NCBI RefSeq assembly: GCF_007746075.1
Contig: NZ_CP036339.1
Coordinates: 434,001 to 498,000, forward strand
Reading direction: 5' to 3'
Source of the DNA: Lacipirellula limnantheis
GTDB lineage: Bacteria > Planctomycetota > Planctomycetia > Pirellulales > Lacipirellulaceae
Length of the DNA: 64,000 bases
Of the stretch, positions 1 through 9,253 are shown in pieces. The translations under genes and the position numbers were made by a program. Below the pieces are notes generated by a model, which was not told the DNA's origin, did not search any database, and saw nothing but the letters and a program-made list of their open reading frames with translations. Every line of letters begins with the position of its first letter. Position 1 is the first letter of the stretch.

Positions 1-3000
1 TGGTCGTATCAGCTCATCGGCTACGATCACCAAACCGACGCCTTTGACGCCGCCAAGGCGCAAGCTCCCGATAAACCGCTGGTTTACGCGATGCTGGCGT
101 CGTACTTGAACGAACGCGAGCCGGAGCTGGCCAAACGCATCATCGATCAGATGATCGTCGCGAATCCCGAGTCGACCGACGCGTATGTGCTGCAATACCA
201 GTTTCTGAAGAACACGGGCAATAACGAGGAAGCGCGAGCCGCACTGGATAAGGCGTTTGCACTGAAGCCGAATGATGCGGCCGTGTTGAACGCCAAGGGC
301 GCCGAGGCAATTAGCGACTTCCAGCAGGCGCTGGCCGACGCCAAGGGCGAAAGCGCCGAGCAAGAGCGTAAAGACGCGCAGAAGCACCTCGCCGAGGCCG
401 CCAAGTTTTTCGCCAAGGGGATGGAAGAGTACCCCGACCGCATTGATTTCTTCGAACGCGCAGCGCGGATCGAAACATTCCGCGATAAGCCGGAAGACGC
501 CCTCGCCATCGTCGAAAAGGGCTTGGCGGCGTTTCCGATGGAAACGAAGTTCGATCGGCTGGGCCTCCCGGCCGCGTTGGGGCTCGCCAACATCAAGGTC
601 GAGGTGCTCATTAGCAAGAAGGACTTTGAGGGCGTCAAAAAAGAGGTTGCAGCGCTGAGGGAGCTTGGCAACGAACGCGTCAATGCAGTGGCCGACTTTC
701 ATCAAGCGCGGATGACCGCCGTGGACGAAAAGTGGGCCGACGCGGCGGCGCAGCTAGCCGCCGTCCGTCCGCGCCTGCTCGGGTTCTCGGAACTCCAGGC
801 GCTCGCCGCGGCGATTCAAGGCTTCTGTCACACGCAGCTAGGGCAGTTTGACCTGGCCCTCGAAGCGTACAAGGCGGCGCTGGCGATCAATCCAGAGTTG
901 CCCCAGGCCAAGTCGGGCCAGGAACAGATTCTTGCCATGATTGGCCAAGATCAGCCCGAAGAGGGCATGCTCCAGCTCGACCGCGAAATTAAAGACATGC
1001 TCGCCAAGCCCAAAGCCGAGCAGAATTGGGAGGCGCTGGCGACGCGAATCGACGACTACATCGATGCGGAAGCCGCGAAGCGCGTCGTCGCCACGACCTG
1101 GGCGCCGTCACGGAAGGCGTTGCTACGAGGCCAAATGCTCGCCATGCGCGCCGTCGAGACCAAGGACCCCGCCGAGCAGAAGCAGCTGTTCACCCAGGCA
1201 CGCGAAGCCATCAAGAAGGCTTACGCGATCGATCCGAATGACCCGACCGTCCAGATTCAGGCGATTCGACTTCTCGCACAAGAGCCTGACAGCGGACCGG
1301 CCAAGGCCCTGGAGCTACTCGACAGCATCGTCAAGAAGGGCAAGGACTCGGCGGCGTTCCGCACGTTGCGGATTGACTTGCTGTCGGCAATTCGGGATGA
1401 AAAGCTGCCGGCGCAATTGATCGCTGCGACCGAGGGGATGGATGCCTTCCCCGACAATCAAAAGGCGTTGGTCTGGGCGGCCGTGGCCGGCCGATTCGAG
1501 CAACTTGGCGACTTCACCCAGGCGCGCCGCGCGCTGGAGGAAGCGGCGAAGCTCTCGCCGAACAGCCTGCCGACGCGCAATGCCTTGTTCGATCTGGCGC
1601 TGCGGCAGAACGACGACCCCGGGATGCGCGCCGCCCAAGAGAAGGTGTTGGAGATCGTCAAAAGCAAGAACGACCCTGGGTACGTGCTCACCGAGGTGAA
1701 ACGTCGTCTATCGGGCTTTGCTAGCGGGACCACTTCTAAAGAGGAGCTGGCCGAGTGTCAGCAACTGCTCGACGCGGCCATCAAGCAACGGCCCGGCTTG
1801 GCCGAATTGCAGGTAGCGCAAGGGCAGTTGGAATTGGTCCTCAACAATAACGTCGACCAAGCGTTGAAGAGCTTCGAGAAGGCGTTCGAACTCGGCGCCT
1901 CGAACCTCAATGCCTTGGCGCTGCAGATTCGGCTGCTGGCCGAACGGGGGCGCGTCCAAGAGGCTCGTCAGCGCATGGAACGAATTCCTGCCGTCTCGTG
2001 GTCAGCCGTACTCGGCACGACGGCGGCCGACATTCTCTCGGCCGTGGGCGAGAAGGATAAGGCGTTCGAAGAAGCGGAGAAAGTCGCCAAGGCCAAGCCT
2101 GATGACCCGGCCACGCAAACTTGGTTCGCCGATATTGCCGTTCGCGCCGAGAAAACCGACGCGGCAGAAGCGGCGATGAAAAAGGCGATCGAAATCAATC
2201 CTGAGGATCCCGACGCGTGGACGCGGCTCGTCTCGCTGTACCTGCAGGCAAAGCGCCCCAATGACGTCGAGCGGACGTTGCGCGAGGCGTTCTTGGCGCT
2301 CGATGACGAATACCTGCCGTTGCTGACCGGCAAGTACTACGAACTCCAGACGCGCTGGCAGGAAGCCGAGGACATCTACCTGTTGGCTTACGCCGGTCGA
2401 GACGATGACCCCAACGTGGCGCGACGGCTTGCGGAATTCTATTTGCAATGGGCCAGTGCGAACGAAGCCAATCGCGGCAAGGCGGCCGTCTATTTGAACA
2501 AGCTGCTGAAGGCCTCGTACGAGGGAAAACTGAAGGAGGGCGATCCGAGCGGTCCATGGGCGCGACGCCAGGCCGCCAAAATGCTCGCCGCCACCGGCGA
2601 ACTGAAAGATTTGGTCCGCGCCGAAAAGCTGCTCAGCGCCGCATTCGACGGCAAGGGCGCGACGCCGGAAGACTACGATCAATTGGTCGATCTGTTGAGT
2701 CTCCGCGGCGACCCGGCGTCGCGGCAGCGAGCCGTCGACACGCTGCGCAAGGTGAAGCAGCTTCGTGGAGGGCTCACGCCCGAACGCGAAATCCAGCTCG
2801 GCCATCTGCTGTTTGAACTCGGCGACTGGGAAGCGGCGCGGCAACAGATGCTCGACGCCATCGGCAAGTTCCCCAACGACGCTCGTCTGCAGACCGCCTA
2901 TGCGTCCATGCTTATTGGACGCAAGGAGTTCGAGGAGGCGGCGCTCCGCATCACGCGGCTGGCCGGCAATCCGGAACTGGCCGGCTCGGTGAATGAATTG

Positions 3001-3930
3001 CGACTGCGCCTTGCGTCGGCGCGCGGCGACAAGGACGAGGTGCGCAACATGCTGAAGGCCATGACGCCGAATTTGACGAAACTCAACGAAGAGCAGCTGA
3101 AGTACGTCCGCGCGTTGGCGCAGACCGCCGACGGCGCCGGCGATCACGAATACGCCCTCACGCTATTGCAAGAGTATGCGCGTCGCGCTCCAGACGCCGC
3201 AATTGAACTCGCCCGCATGCAATCCTTGTACGGCAACGTCGACGAAGGTTTGGCCAGCCTGCGAGCGGCGGCGCCGCAGAGTCTCGACGATTCGATGCGA
3301 ATTGCGGTCGAAGTCCTGCGTGCCCGACGCGACGAAGACCCTGCAAAGCTCGATGCGGCGGTCGAGCAGATCGTGCGCAGCGGTTTGCGCGACGACCCCG
3401 AATCTGCTCGGCGGTTGGTGCTGGAAGCAGAGATGCTGGAGGTTCAGGAGAAGTTCGACGAGAGCATCGCCGCCTATCAGAAGCTGCTCGCTCGGGACGA
3501 CGTCCCGGTTCTGGTTCGCGCCACGGCGCTGAACAATCTGGCGTTCATTCTCGCGCTCAAGAGCACGACGCCCGAGCAATTGCAACTCGCCCTGAAGTCC
3601 GCGAACGAGGCCATCGAATTGCTTGGACCGATATCGGACGTGCTCGACACCCGAGCGCTGGTCTACCTCAAACTACAGCAGTACGACCAAGCCGCAGCCG
3701 ACATGAAGGAAGCGGTCAAGATGAATCCCACCGCGAGCAAGTATTACCATCTCGCGGCGGCGCTTCTGGGGGCCGGCGACGAGGCGGGGGCTGTCGCCGC
3801 GTGGAAGCAGGCCGAAGCCGAAAGCATCGGTCCAGAGGCTGTTTCGAAGCTCGAGCGACAGGACCTGGAAGGATTCATCAAGCAGATCGAGCAAGCGAGC
3901 GCGGCTGGCGCCACGGCGCAGGCCCAGTGA
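1..3930 (+). CDS. Large tetratricopeptide-repeat (TPR) protein, 5'-truncated by the window edge
   Basis: The reading frame is open from the first base of the window, so the gene starts upstream; 1309 residues are visible. Almost the whole length is helical TPR-like repeats (units of about 34 residues with the A-x8-A/Y/F-x-x-A/P spacing, for example around 'ALDKAFALKPND', 'AYKAALAINPELPQAK' and 'MKEAVKMNPTASKYY'), ending in a short Ala/Gln-rich tail. TPR arrays bind proteins and often scaffold export or envelope complexes; no enzymatic domain is visible. The N-terminus, and so any signal peptide, is outside the window. The next gene, about 280 bp downstream on the same strand, encodes a secreted protein that also begins with a TPR-like segment. 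A PEP-CTERM/exopolysaccharide-type TPR protein is possible, but nothing seen here proves it. Confidence 0.9.
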   Translation, partial: WSYQLIGYDHQTDAFDAAKAQAPDKPLVYAMLASYLNEREPELAKRIIDQMIVANPESTDAYVLQYQFLKNTGNNEEARAALDKAFALKPNDAAVLNAKGAEAISDFQQALADAKGESAEQERKDAQKHLAEAAKFFAKGMEEYPDRIDFFERAARIETFRDKPEDALAIVEKGLAAFPMETKFDRLGLPAALGLANIKVEVLISKKDFEGVKKEVAALRELGNERVNAVADFHQARMTAVDEKWADAAAQLAAVRPRLLGFSELQALAAAIQGFCHTQLGQFDLALEAYKAALAINPELPQAKSGQEQILAMIGQDQPEEGMLQLDREIKDMLAKPKAEQNWEALATRIDDYIDAEAAKRVVATTWAPSRKALLRGQMLAMRAVETKDPAEQKQLFTQAREAIKKAYAIDPNDPTVQIQAIRLLAQEPDSGPAKALELLDSIVKKGKDSAAFRTLRIDLLSAIRDEKLPAQLIAATEGMDAFPDNQKALVWAAVAGRFEQLGDFTQARRALEEAAKLSPNSLPTRNALFDLALRQNDDPGMRAAQEKVLEIVKSKNDPGYVLTEVKRRLSGFASGTTSKEELAECQQLLDAAIKQRPGLAELQVAQGQLELVLNNNVDQALKSFEKAFELGASNLNALALQIRLLAERGRVQEARQRMERIPAVSWSAVLGTTAADILSAVGEKDKAFEEAEKVAKAKPDDPATQTWFADIAVRAEKTDAAEAAMKKAIEINPEDPDAWTRLVSLYLQAKRPNDVERTLREAFLALDDEYLPLLTGKYYELQTRWQEAEDIYLLAYAGRDDDPNVARRLAEFYLQWASANEANRGKAAVYLNKLLKASYEGKLKEGDPSGPWARRQAAKMLAATGELKDLVRAEKLLSAAFDGKGATPEDYDQLVDLLSLRGDPASRQRAVDTLRKVKQLRGGLTPEREIQLGHLLFELGDWEAARQQMLDAIGKFPNDARLQTAYASMLIGRKEFEEAALRITRLAGNPELAGSVNELRLRLASARGDKDEVRNMLKAMTPNLTKLNEEQLKYVRALAQTADGAGDHEYALTLLQEYARRAPDAAIELARMQSLYGNVDEGLASLRAAAPQSLDDSMRIAVEVLRARRDEDPAKLDAAVEQIVRSGLRDDPESARRLVLEAEMLEVQEKFDESIAAYQKLLARDDVPVLVRATALNNLAFILALKSTTPEQLQLALKSANEAIELLGPISDVLDTRALVYLKLQQYDQAAADMKEAVKMNPTASKYYHLAAALLGAGDEAGAVAAWKQAEAESIGPEAVSKLERQDLEGFIKQIEQASAAGATAQAQ

Positions 3931-4212
3931 GTTGCGATGGGCCGGGTCCGCGGGACCAATCCAGAATTGGCCGATTTGCCGATTTTGCCGCCGCTGAACC
4001 CGCCATTTGGGTCGAATGGCCCTCCGTTTGCAGGCCGAACGTTGTTTGCTCGCAATCTCGTCGTTAAGATGCGAGCTTGGAGAAATGCTTGGATGCTCCC
4101 CCTCCGATCGTCCTTGGTCGCCATGTTTTGGCAGCCAGCAGCGAGGACCGCTGTTGGGTCGCCCTCAACTTCCGGATCAATCGGTAGCGCCCGCTGGGCG
4201 GAGTTCCAAGAA

Positions 4213-6294
4213 ATGAAGCGTTGTCCTACGCGTTCGATGCGTCTCTCCGTGCTTCCCGTCGGCGGCCTGCTGGTCGCTCTACTGTCGTTACGGCCTGCGG
4301 CCGCGCAGGATTCTCCAGAACTCACCGAGATTTACGGACGCGGGGTCCACAACTACTTCGGGGGCCAGGTTTCGGTCGCCGAGGACCAGTTCTCCCAAGT
4401 CATTGACGCCGGTTCTACCGACCCGCGGGTCTACTACTACCGTGCGCTCGCCCGTCTCCGCACGGGCCGTCAATACGAAGCCGAGCAAGATCTGACCATC
4501 GGGGCAGCCTATGAAGCTCGCGACCCCGGCGCGACCGGAGCCATTGGACAAGCGCTGAGCCGAGTCCAGGGATCCAATCGCCAACTCGTCGAGCGCCATC
4601 GCCGTCAGGCCCGCATTCAGCAGGCCCAGAAGAATCACGAACTGACGCAAACGCGTTACGAGCAACTGCAAAGTCGCGAGCAACAAGTGCTGCGCAACGA
4701 GACCCCGGCCGACCTCGGCAAGCTAGCTGCGCCGTCAGCAGGGACGACTGCTGCAGCGGCGCCGGCGAGTTCGCCCGCGCCGTCTGCTGTGCCGCCGGCC
4801 GCGCCGCCGACGCCGCAGCCCGCGCTGGTAGAAGAGACCGCTCGTCCGACGGCGGACAACACTGCCGATCCGTTTAGCGGGTCCGGTGTGCCAGCTGCCG
4901 CCGCGACCCCTGCCATGCCCTCGGCCCCCGCGGCCACGCCCGCTGTTGAACCTGCCGCGCCGGCCGCCGATCCGTTTGCCGGGCCGTCAATGGCGAGCGA
5001 GCCCGCCGAGGCGTCGACGATCCCGCCCGCTCCGGCTGATGATATCTTTGGCGGCGCTCCCGCCACCGATGCCGCGGTCGCAGCCCCCGTCGTTGAGCCG
5101 GCTGCCGCGCCGGCGGAGAGTGATCCTTTCGGAGCTACGGACGAACCTGCCGCCACGACTCCTGCGGCAGCCGCGACGGCGCCCGCTGAAACACCCGCGG
5201 CCGCCGATGCAGATCCATTTGGCGCCGAGGAAGCTTCATCAACTTCAGCCCCCTCAACGCCCCCAGCCGCGCCGGCTGAAGCCACCACGGAACCTGCTGC
5301 CGACGCTGCCGCCGATCCATTCTCGTCTGATGCTTCTGCCGCTGACGCACCCGCTGCCACGGAATCGGCCATGCCTGCTGAGGCGGCTGAAGCTGACCCC
5401 TTCGGCGCCACCGACGCCCCGGCAACTGAAGAGCCCACGCCAGCTCCTGCTCCCACGGATGAACCGGCTGCTCCTGCCGACGACCTCTTCGGCGAACCGG
5501 CCGTCGGGACTGAACTGCCGGCCGAGTCGGAGACGCCCGCCGATGCTGCAGCTCCGCCGGCAAGTGACGCGGGCGGCGATCCCTTCGCGCTGCCCGCCGA
5601 CGAGGCGGCCGCTGCGGATGGTCCTACCACGCCCAGCGACACGGTTGACGCTGGAAACGTTTTTGGCGAGACGCCTACTCAAGAGATGATTGCCGACGAA
5701 CCACCCGCTGAACCAGTCGAAGCGGACAAGGCGACCGAATTGGGGGCGGCAAACGCCACTGACGAACTGTTCGAGGAAGAAACGTCCGAGCAAAACCAAG
5801 AACAACAGCCGAACGATCCGTTCGCCGCCGATCCGGCGCTCGGCATCCCTGCTGCTGAACCCGTCGCCGAGGCCGCTGCTGCGGAGTCGGCCACGCCCGT
5901 GACGGACGCCGACCCGTTCGGCGAAACCGCTCCCGCCGAGTCGTCGACGCCCGCGGCAACGCCCGCCGAGGCCCCGGCCGAGTCGGATCCGTTTGGGGAG
6001 ACGCCTCCGGCAGACGATTCCGATCCATTTGCCGATTCAGCAACCGAAGCAACCCCGGCCGACGCAGCTCCCGCCGAGCCGGCGGCGTCGGCTGATCCGG
6101 CTGCTGATTCCGCTGACGACCCATTCGGCGAAGCGACGACGGAGGCTTCCGCCGCTGACGAGCCAGCGGCTGCCGACGAAGCGCCCGCAGCAGACTCGGC
6201 AGATGCATCCGAAGCTGAAAAACCGGCGGAAGAGCAACCGGCCGAAGGCGGCGAGGAAGCGCCCGCCGAAGACGATCCGTTCGGCGGGTTGTAG
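4213..6294 (+). CDS. Secreted Ala/Pro-rich protein with repeated DPF motifs and a TPR-like N-terminus
   Basis: About 693 aa. I chose the ATG at 4213 because a GGAG lies 9 nt upstream and the N-terminus is then a good signal peptide (hydrophobic 'LLVALLSLRPAAAQ' near residue 30); 4237 is the alternative, and an upstream in-frame ATG at 3937 would bury the signal. Residues about 35-110 resemble one or two TPR helices ('YYYRALARLRTGRQYEAEQDL'-like spacing), followed by a short Gln/Arg helix. From about residue 170 to the end the protein is low-complexity Ala/Pro/Glu/Asp sequence punctuated by DPF (13 exact copies plus DIF, DLF and NVF variants) about every 25-40 residues, and it ends in DDPFGGL. 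This acidic tail is probably disordered. Function unknown; the position after a TPR gene suggests an envelope-associated partner. Confidence 0.85.
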   Translation: MKRCPTRSMRLSVLPVGGLLVALLSLRPAAAQDSPELTEIYGRGVHNYFGGQVSVAEDQFSQVIDAGSTDPRVYYYRALARLRTGRQYEAEQDLTIGAAYEARDPGATGAIGQALSRVQGSNRQLVERHRRQARIQQAQKNHELTQTRYEQLQSREQQVLRNETPADLGKLAAPSAGTTAAAAPASSPAPSAVPPAAPPTPQPALVEETARPTADNTADPFSGSGVPAAAATPAMPSAPAATPAVEPAAPAADPFAGPSMASEPAEASTIPPAPADDIFGGAPATDAAVAAPVVEPAAAPAESDPFGATDEPAATTPAAAATAPAETPAAADADPFGAEEASSTSAPSTPPAAPAEATTEPAADAAADPFSSDASAADAPAATESAMPAEAAEADPFGATDAPATEEPTPAPAPTDEPAAPADDLFGEPAVGTELPAESETPADAAAPPASDAGGDPFALPADEAAAADGPTTPSDTVDAGNVFGETPTQEMIADEPPAEPVEADKATELGAANATDELFEEETSEQNQEQQPNDPFAADPALGIPAAEPVAEAAAAESATPVTDADPFGETAPAESSTPAATPAEAPAESDPFGETPPADDSDPFADSATEATPADAAPAEPAASADPAADSADDPFGEATTEASAADEPAAADEAPAADSADASEAEKPAEEQPAEGGEEAPAEDDPFGGL

Positions 6295-6388
6295 TCAACC
6301 AGCGATCATTTGGCTCCCCTTCGATGCCTCGCTGGAGTTTCAGCGGAATGCGCGTCGTGTTCACGTACTCGCGTTCTCGAGGAATTCC

Positions 6389-6964
6389 ATGATGGCGTAT
6401 GCAGCGGTTCGATCCTGCGAGACGCGACGTTGGCTGACGTGTCTTTTCGTCATGGCGGCCGTTGCATCGCTGGCAGGCTGCGACTCGAAGCCTGCCAAGA
6501 TCCCCTCCGTGCCAGCGCTGCCGCCAAACGACACGCCTGAAGGCAAGTTAGCTCGCGTCATGCAGCGGCTCGATTCCGCTATCGTCACGGCGCAGGCCGC
6601 TTCGGGATCGGGCGTCATCTCGCAGCGCCGCGCCTTTCACAAATTACTTTCGCCGCCCGCCGGGTCTGAGTTTCCGGAGGCGATCGTCTTTATTGAAACC
6701 AAGCGGGCGCTCGCGCCGCAGGCCCTCAACGCGGCGGCGCAGGCCAAGCTCCAGGAGGAGGCCGAGAAGCAAGGCAAAGACGCGCCAGACGCGCCGGCGA
6801 AGACGCTCAAGGTCGACGATGAGCAACAGGTAGAAGTCGCAGAGTTTCCGCTCGCCTACGATGGCCAGCGATGGAAGCTCGTGAAGGAGTTAAATCGAAA
6901 CTTGGAAGACGGTTCCCCGTCCACTGAGTACATACTCTTCGATTACGCGCTCGACGCGAACTGA
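6389..6964 (+). CDS. Putative lipoprotein, function unknown
   Basis: 191 aa from the ATG at 6389, which has GAGGAA 6 nt upstream. The N-terminus is a lipoprotein signal: basic residues, then a hydrophobic stretch ending in the lipobox LAGC (Cys at about residue 30), so the mature protein is probably anchored by lipid to a membrane. The rest is mixed alpha/beta with a charged Lys/Glu/Ala helix around residues 120-145. No family recognised. It lies 94 bp after the DPF-repeat protein on the same strand and may be co-transcribed with it. In-frame codons continue further upstream inside the preceding gene, but start choice there is not credible because the signal sequence would be internal. Confidence 0.8.
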   Translation: MMAYAAVRSCETRRWLTCLFVMAAVASLAGCDSKPAKIPSVPALPPNDTPEGKLARVMQRLDSAIVTAQAASGSGVISQRRAFHKLLSPPAGSEFPEAIVFIETKRALAPQALNAAAQAKLQEEAEKQGKDAPDAPAKTLKVDDEQQVEVAEFPLAYDGQRWKLVKELNRNLEDGSPSTEYILFDYALDAN

Positions 6965-6997
6965 CGGCGAAGTCAGCGGGCTTCTCACCCCTGACGG

Positions 6998-7127
6998 GGC
7001 TTTGCACCAAAAATGATCTGAGGGAGGCGTCTCCGACGCCGATTTAGATCACCGCCACAACCCGATGTGGTAACACAGCGCTGCTTCGGGGTCGGAGACC
7101 CCTGCCACAGATTTTTCGTGCAAAGCC
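6998..7127. repeat. Palindromic element J: terminal inverted repeats of about 20 bp
   Basis: Left end GGCTTTGCACCAAAAATG (from 6998) and right end CAGATTTTTCGTGCAAAGCC (7108-7127) are imperfect inverted repeats enclosing about 85 bp that itself contains GCGTCTCCGACGCC and GGTCGGAGACCCC sub-palindromes. It lies between the convergent lipoprotein and floA-like genes. It has no coding capacity and looks like a small non-autonomous element; a transcript-end structure is the alternative. Only one copy is seen in the window. Confidence 0.5.
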
Positions 7128-7245
7128 TCCCTCACGGCGGACTCGGCAAAGGACCTTGCGAATCAAACGAGATTCCAGCTGGTTCGCTGAGTTCACCCTG
7201 AGTGAGCCGCAGGGCTCAGGACGCTGCAGTGATCTGAGGTTCGCT

Positions 7246-8256
7246 CTAGTGCTGCGAGCCGTTGGCGCCCGAGCGCTCGAGATTTCCCTGGCGGAACGCC
7301 TCGGCCATCGCCCGCGGCACTTCCGCTTGAGCCAAGAGTACGCCGGCCCGGTTCGCCGCGACGTTGGCCCGCATTTCTTGCTCGAGCGCGATCGCGTTCG
7401 CCCGGCGCTGTTCGGCCAGCGCCTGCGCCATCCGCGTATCGGCCTCGGCCTGATCGGCCTGCAAACGGGCGCCGATGTTTTCGCCGACGTCGATATCGGC
7501 GATGTCGATCGAGACGATCTCGAACGCCGTGTGGGCGTCGAGTCCGCGCTGCAGCACGGCTTTCGAGATGCGGTCGGGATTCTCCATCACCTCCAGATGA
7601 TTCGCGGCCGAGCCGATTGAAGTAATGATGCCCTCGCCTACGCGAGCGATGATCGTCTCCTCGGTGGCGCCGCCAATTAGCTGCGCGAGATTCGTCCGCA
7701 CCGTCACCCGGGCGCGAATCTTCAACTCGACGCCGTTGCGGGCGACGGCGCTCAGAGTGGTTCTGGGCGACTTAGCCGGATCAGGGCAATCGATCACCTT
7801 GGGATAGACGCTGGTCCGCACGGCGTCCAGCACGTCGCGGCCCGCCAAGTCGATCGCCGCGGCGCGATCAAAGTCTAGGTCGATGTCGGCCCGCTGCGCC
7901 GCAATGATCGCGTTGATCACTCGCGGCACGTCGCCGCCGGCGAGGTAGTGCGCTTCGAGCCGGCGCGTCGTGATGCCGGTTTCCGGATCGGTGCCGACGC
8001 CCGCTTGCATCGCCATGATCTTGCCGTCAACGATCGTGCTCGCGTTCACTTGACGCAGCTTCATGCCGATCAGCTCGAAGAAGCTGACGCGCGCGTTCGA
8101 CGTGTAGGCGCGAATCCACAGACCGCCGAAATTCAGAATCACGGCCATGAACACCAACAGGATCACCACGCCGATGATGATGCCGGCGATCAGAGCCAGC
8201 TGCGTCCCTTCGAGGGCCGCGAGCGTGAAAGGTGCGAACGTCATAGCTGACTGCAT
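7246..8256 (-). CDS. floA: Flotillin-like protein, FloA (SPFH) family, solitary paralogue
   Basis: 336 aa. An N-terminal hydrophobic segment (residues about 15-45, [21 protein letters not shown]) anchors the protein at the membrane, followed by the FloA-type SPFH domain ([17 protein letters not shown]..., [28 protein letters not shown]) and an Ala/Glu/Arg coiled-coil tail (about 270-325). FloA proteins scaffold functional membrane microdomains. A second, longer copy at 34814-35854 lies in the NfeD operon; this one has no NfeD neighbour, and its tail stops soon after the [13 protein letters not shown] stretch, lacking the [23 protein letters not shown] end of the other copy. Start 8256 is taken; ATG 8244 is an alternative. 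Family assignment is firm, distinct role is inference. Confidence 0.92.
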   Translation of the reverse strand: MQSAMTFAPFTLAALEGTQLALIAGIIIGVVILLVFMAVILNFGGLWIRAYTSNARVSFFELIGMKLRQVNASTIVDGKIMAMQAGVGTDPETGITTRRLEAHYLAGGDVPRVINAIIAAQRADIDLDFDRAAAIDLAGRDVLDAVRTSVYPKVIDCPDPAKSPRTTLSAVARNGVELKIRARVTVRTNLAQLIGGATEETIIARVGEGIITSIGSAANHLEVMENPDRISKAVLQRGLDAHTAFEIVSIDIADIDVGENIGARLQADQAEADTRMAQALAEQRRANAIALEQEMRANVAANRAGVLLAQAEVPRAMAEAFRQGNLERSGANGSQH

Positions 8257-8517
8257 GGCTCGGGGAGACGGTGGGAGCGGAAAACCTCGCCGTCATCATA
8301 GGCGATTCGCTGATCGCTGAGAACACTTGCCGCCGCGAGCGAAATTCGCTTAAGCCCCCGCCCGCCAAAGACTTGCCGCGGCATCGCTGCGACCGGCTGC
8401 GGCGGACGGGTGCGTCGCGGCGATGACGGCGAGTTTCCAAATGGCGCCCGGCGCCTAGAATGACGGCGTCTGCCCGTGCGGCAGCCCGCCACAATGCACC
8501 AGTAGGAGAGTCTGTTG

Positions 8518-9105
8518 ATGTTCCGCACCGCAAAGCTCGCCCTCGCCTTCGCGCTTGGCTTCGCTTCACTCCAAAACTCCCTCCGCGCCGACGAGTATGC
8601 CGTTGAACCCTCACACACCTCAGTGATTTTCGGCATCAGCCACCTCGGCTACAGCTTCACTTATGGTCGCTTTAACAAAGTAAGCGGCGACTTTACCCTC
8701 GATCCCGCCAAGCCCGAAGCCGCGTCGTTCACGCTCGCCATCGACGCGGGCAGCATCGACACCAACGACGCCAAACGCGACGACCACCTCCGCGGCCCCG
8801 ACTTCTTGAACACGGGCGAGTTCCCCGTGATCAGCTTCAAAAGCAACAAGGTCGCCGTCAAAAAGGAAGGCGAAACGACGGTCTACGTCGTCAGCGGCGA
8901 TCTTGCGATGCACGGCCAAACGAAGCCGGTCACGCTTAACCTGCAAAAGCTCGGCGAAGGTCCCGGCCCGACCGGTCAGGATTTCCGCACCGGCTTCAAC
9001 TGCCAGACGAAGCTCAACCGCAGTGAATGGGGCATGACGAAGATGGTCCCCAATATCGGCGACGAAGTGGCCGTCACGATTAGCTTCGAAGGCGTCCGCA
9101 AGTAG
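8518..9105 (+). CDS. YceI-family periplasmic lipocalin-like protein
   Basis: 195 aa from the ATG at 8518, which has AGGAG 9 nt upstream (a TTG lies one codon earlier). A signal peptide (about 1-24, ending near LRADE) is followed by the YceI domain: DEYAVEPSHTSVIFGISHLG, then FNKVSGDFTLDP, the NTGEFPVISFKSNKV strand and the late MVPNIGDEVAVTISFEGV. YceI folds as an eight-stranded barrel that binds amphiphiles such as isoprenoids in the periplasm; here the mature protein should be outside the cytoplasmic membrane. It is a single-gene unit followed about 95 bp later by a terminator-like hairpin. Length matches the family (about 190 aa). Confidence 0.95.
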   Translation: MFRTAKLALAFALGFASLQNSLRADEYAVEPSHTSVIFGISHLGYSFTYGRFNKVSGDFTLDPAKPEAASFTLAIDAGSIDTNDAKRDDHLRGPDFLNTGEFPVISFKSNKVAVKKEGETTVYVVSGDLAMHGQTKPVTLNLQKLGEGPGPTGQDFRTGFNCQTKLNRSEWGMTKMVPNIGDEVAVTISFEGVRK

Positions 9106-9200
9106 GTCGGGCTTTCCGCCAGGCGGTCCGCGCCGAGCCGGGATCGAGGCAGATGCAATCGAAGCCACCGGCTCTGCTGGTGGCCGTTGTCGTTTTTCGC

Positions 9201-9240
9201 GCCGTAGGTCAGATCATCCGATCTGGCCTACGGCTTTCTT
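9201..9240 (+). terminator. Rho-independent terminator-like hairpin after the YceI gene
   Basis: A 14-bp stem (GCCGTAGGTCAGAT at 9201-9214 with its complement at 9221-9234, one G-U pair), 6-nt loop, followed by TTTCTT. It ends just before the next gene. Confidence 0.6.
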
Positions 9241-9253
9241 CCATTGCGGCGAG

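Noticed and set aside
4213..6294. DPF motifs as evidence for a clathrin-adaptor-like endocytic system
   Set aside because: DPF is a eukaryotic AP2-binding motif, but this protein is secreted and low-complexity, and nothing adaptor-like is in the window.
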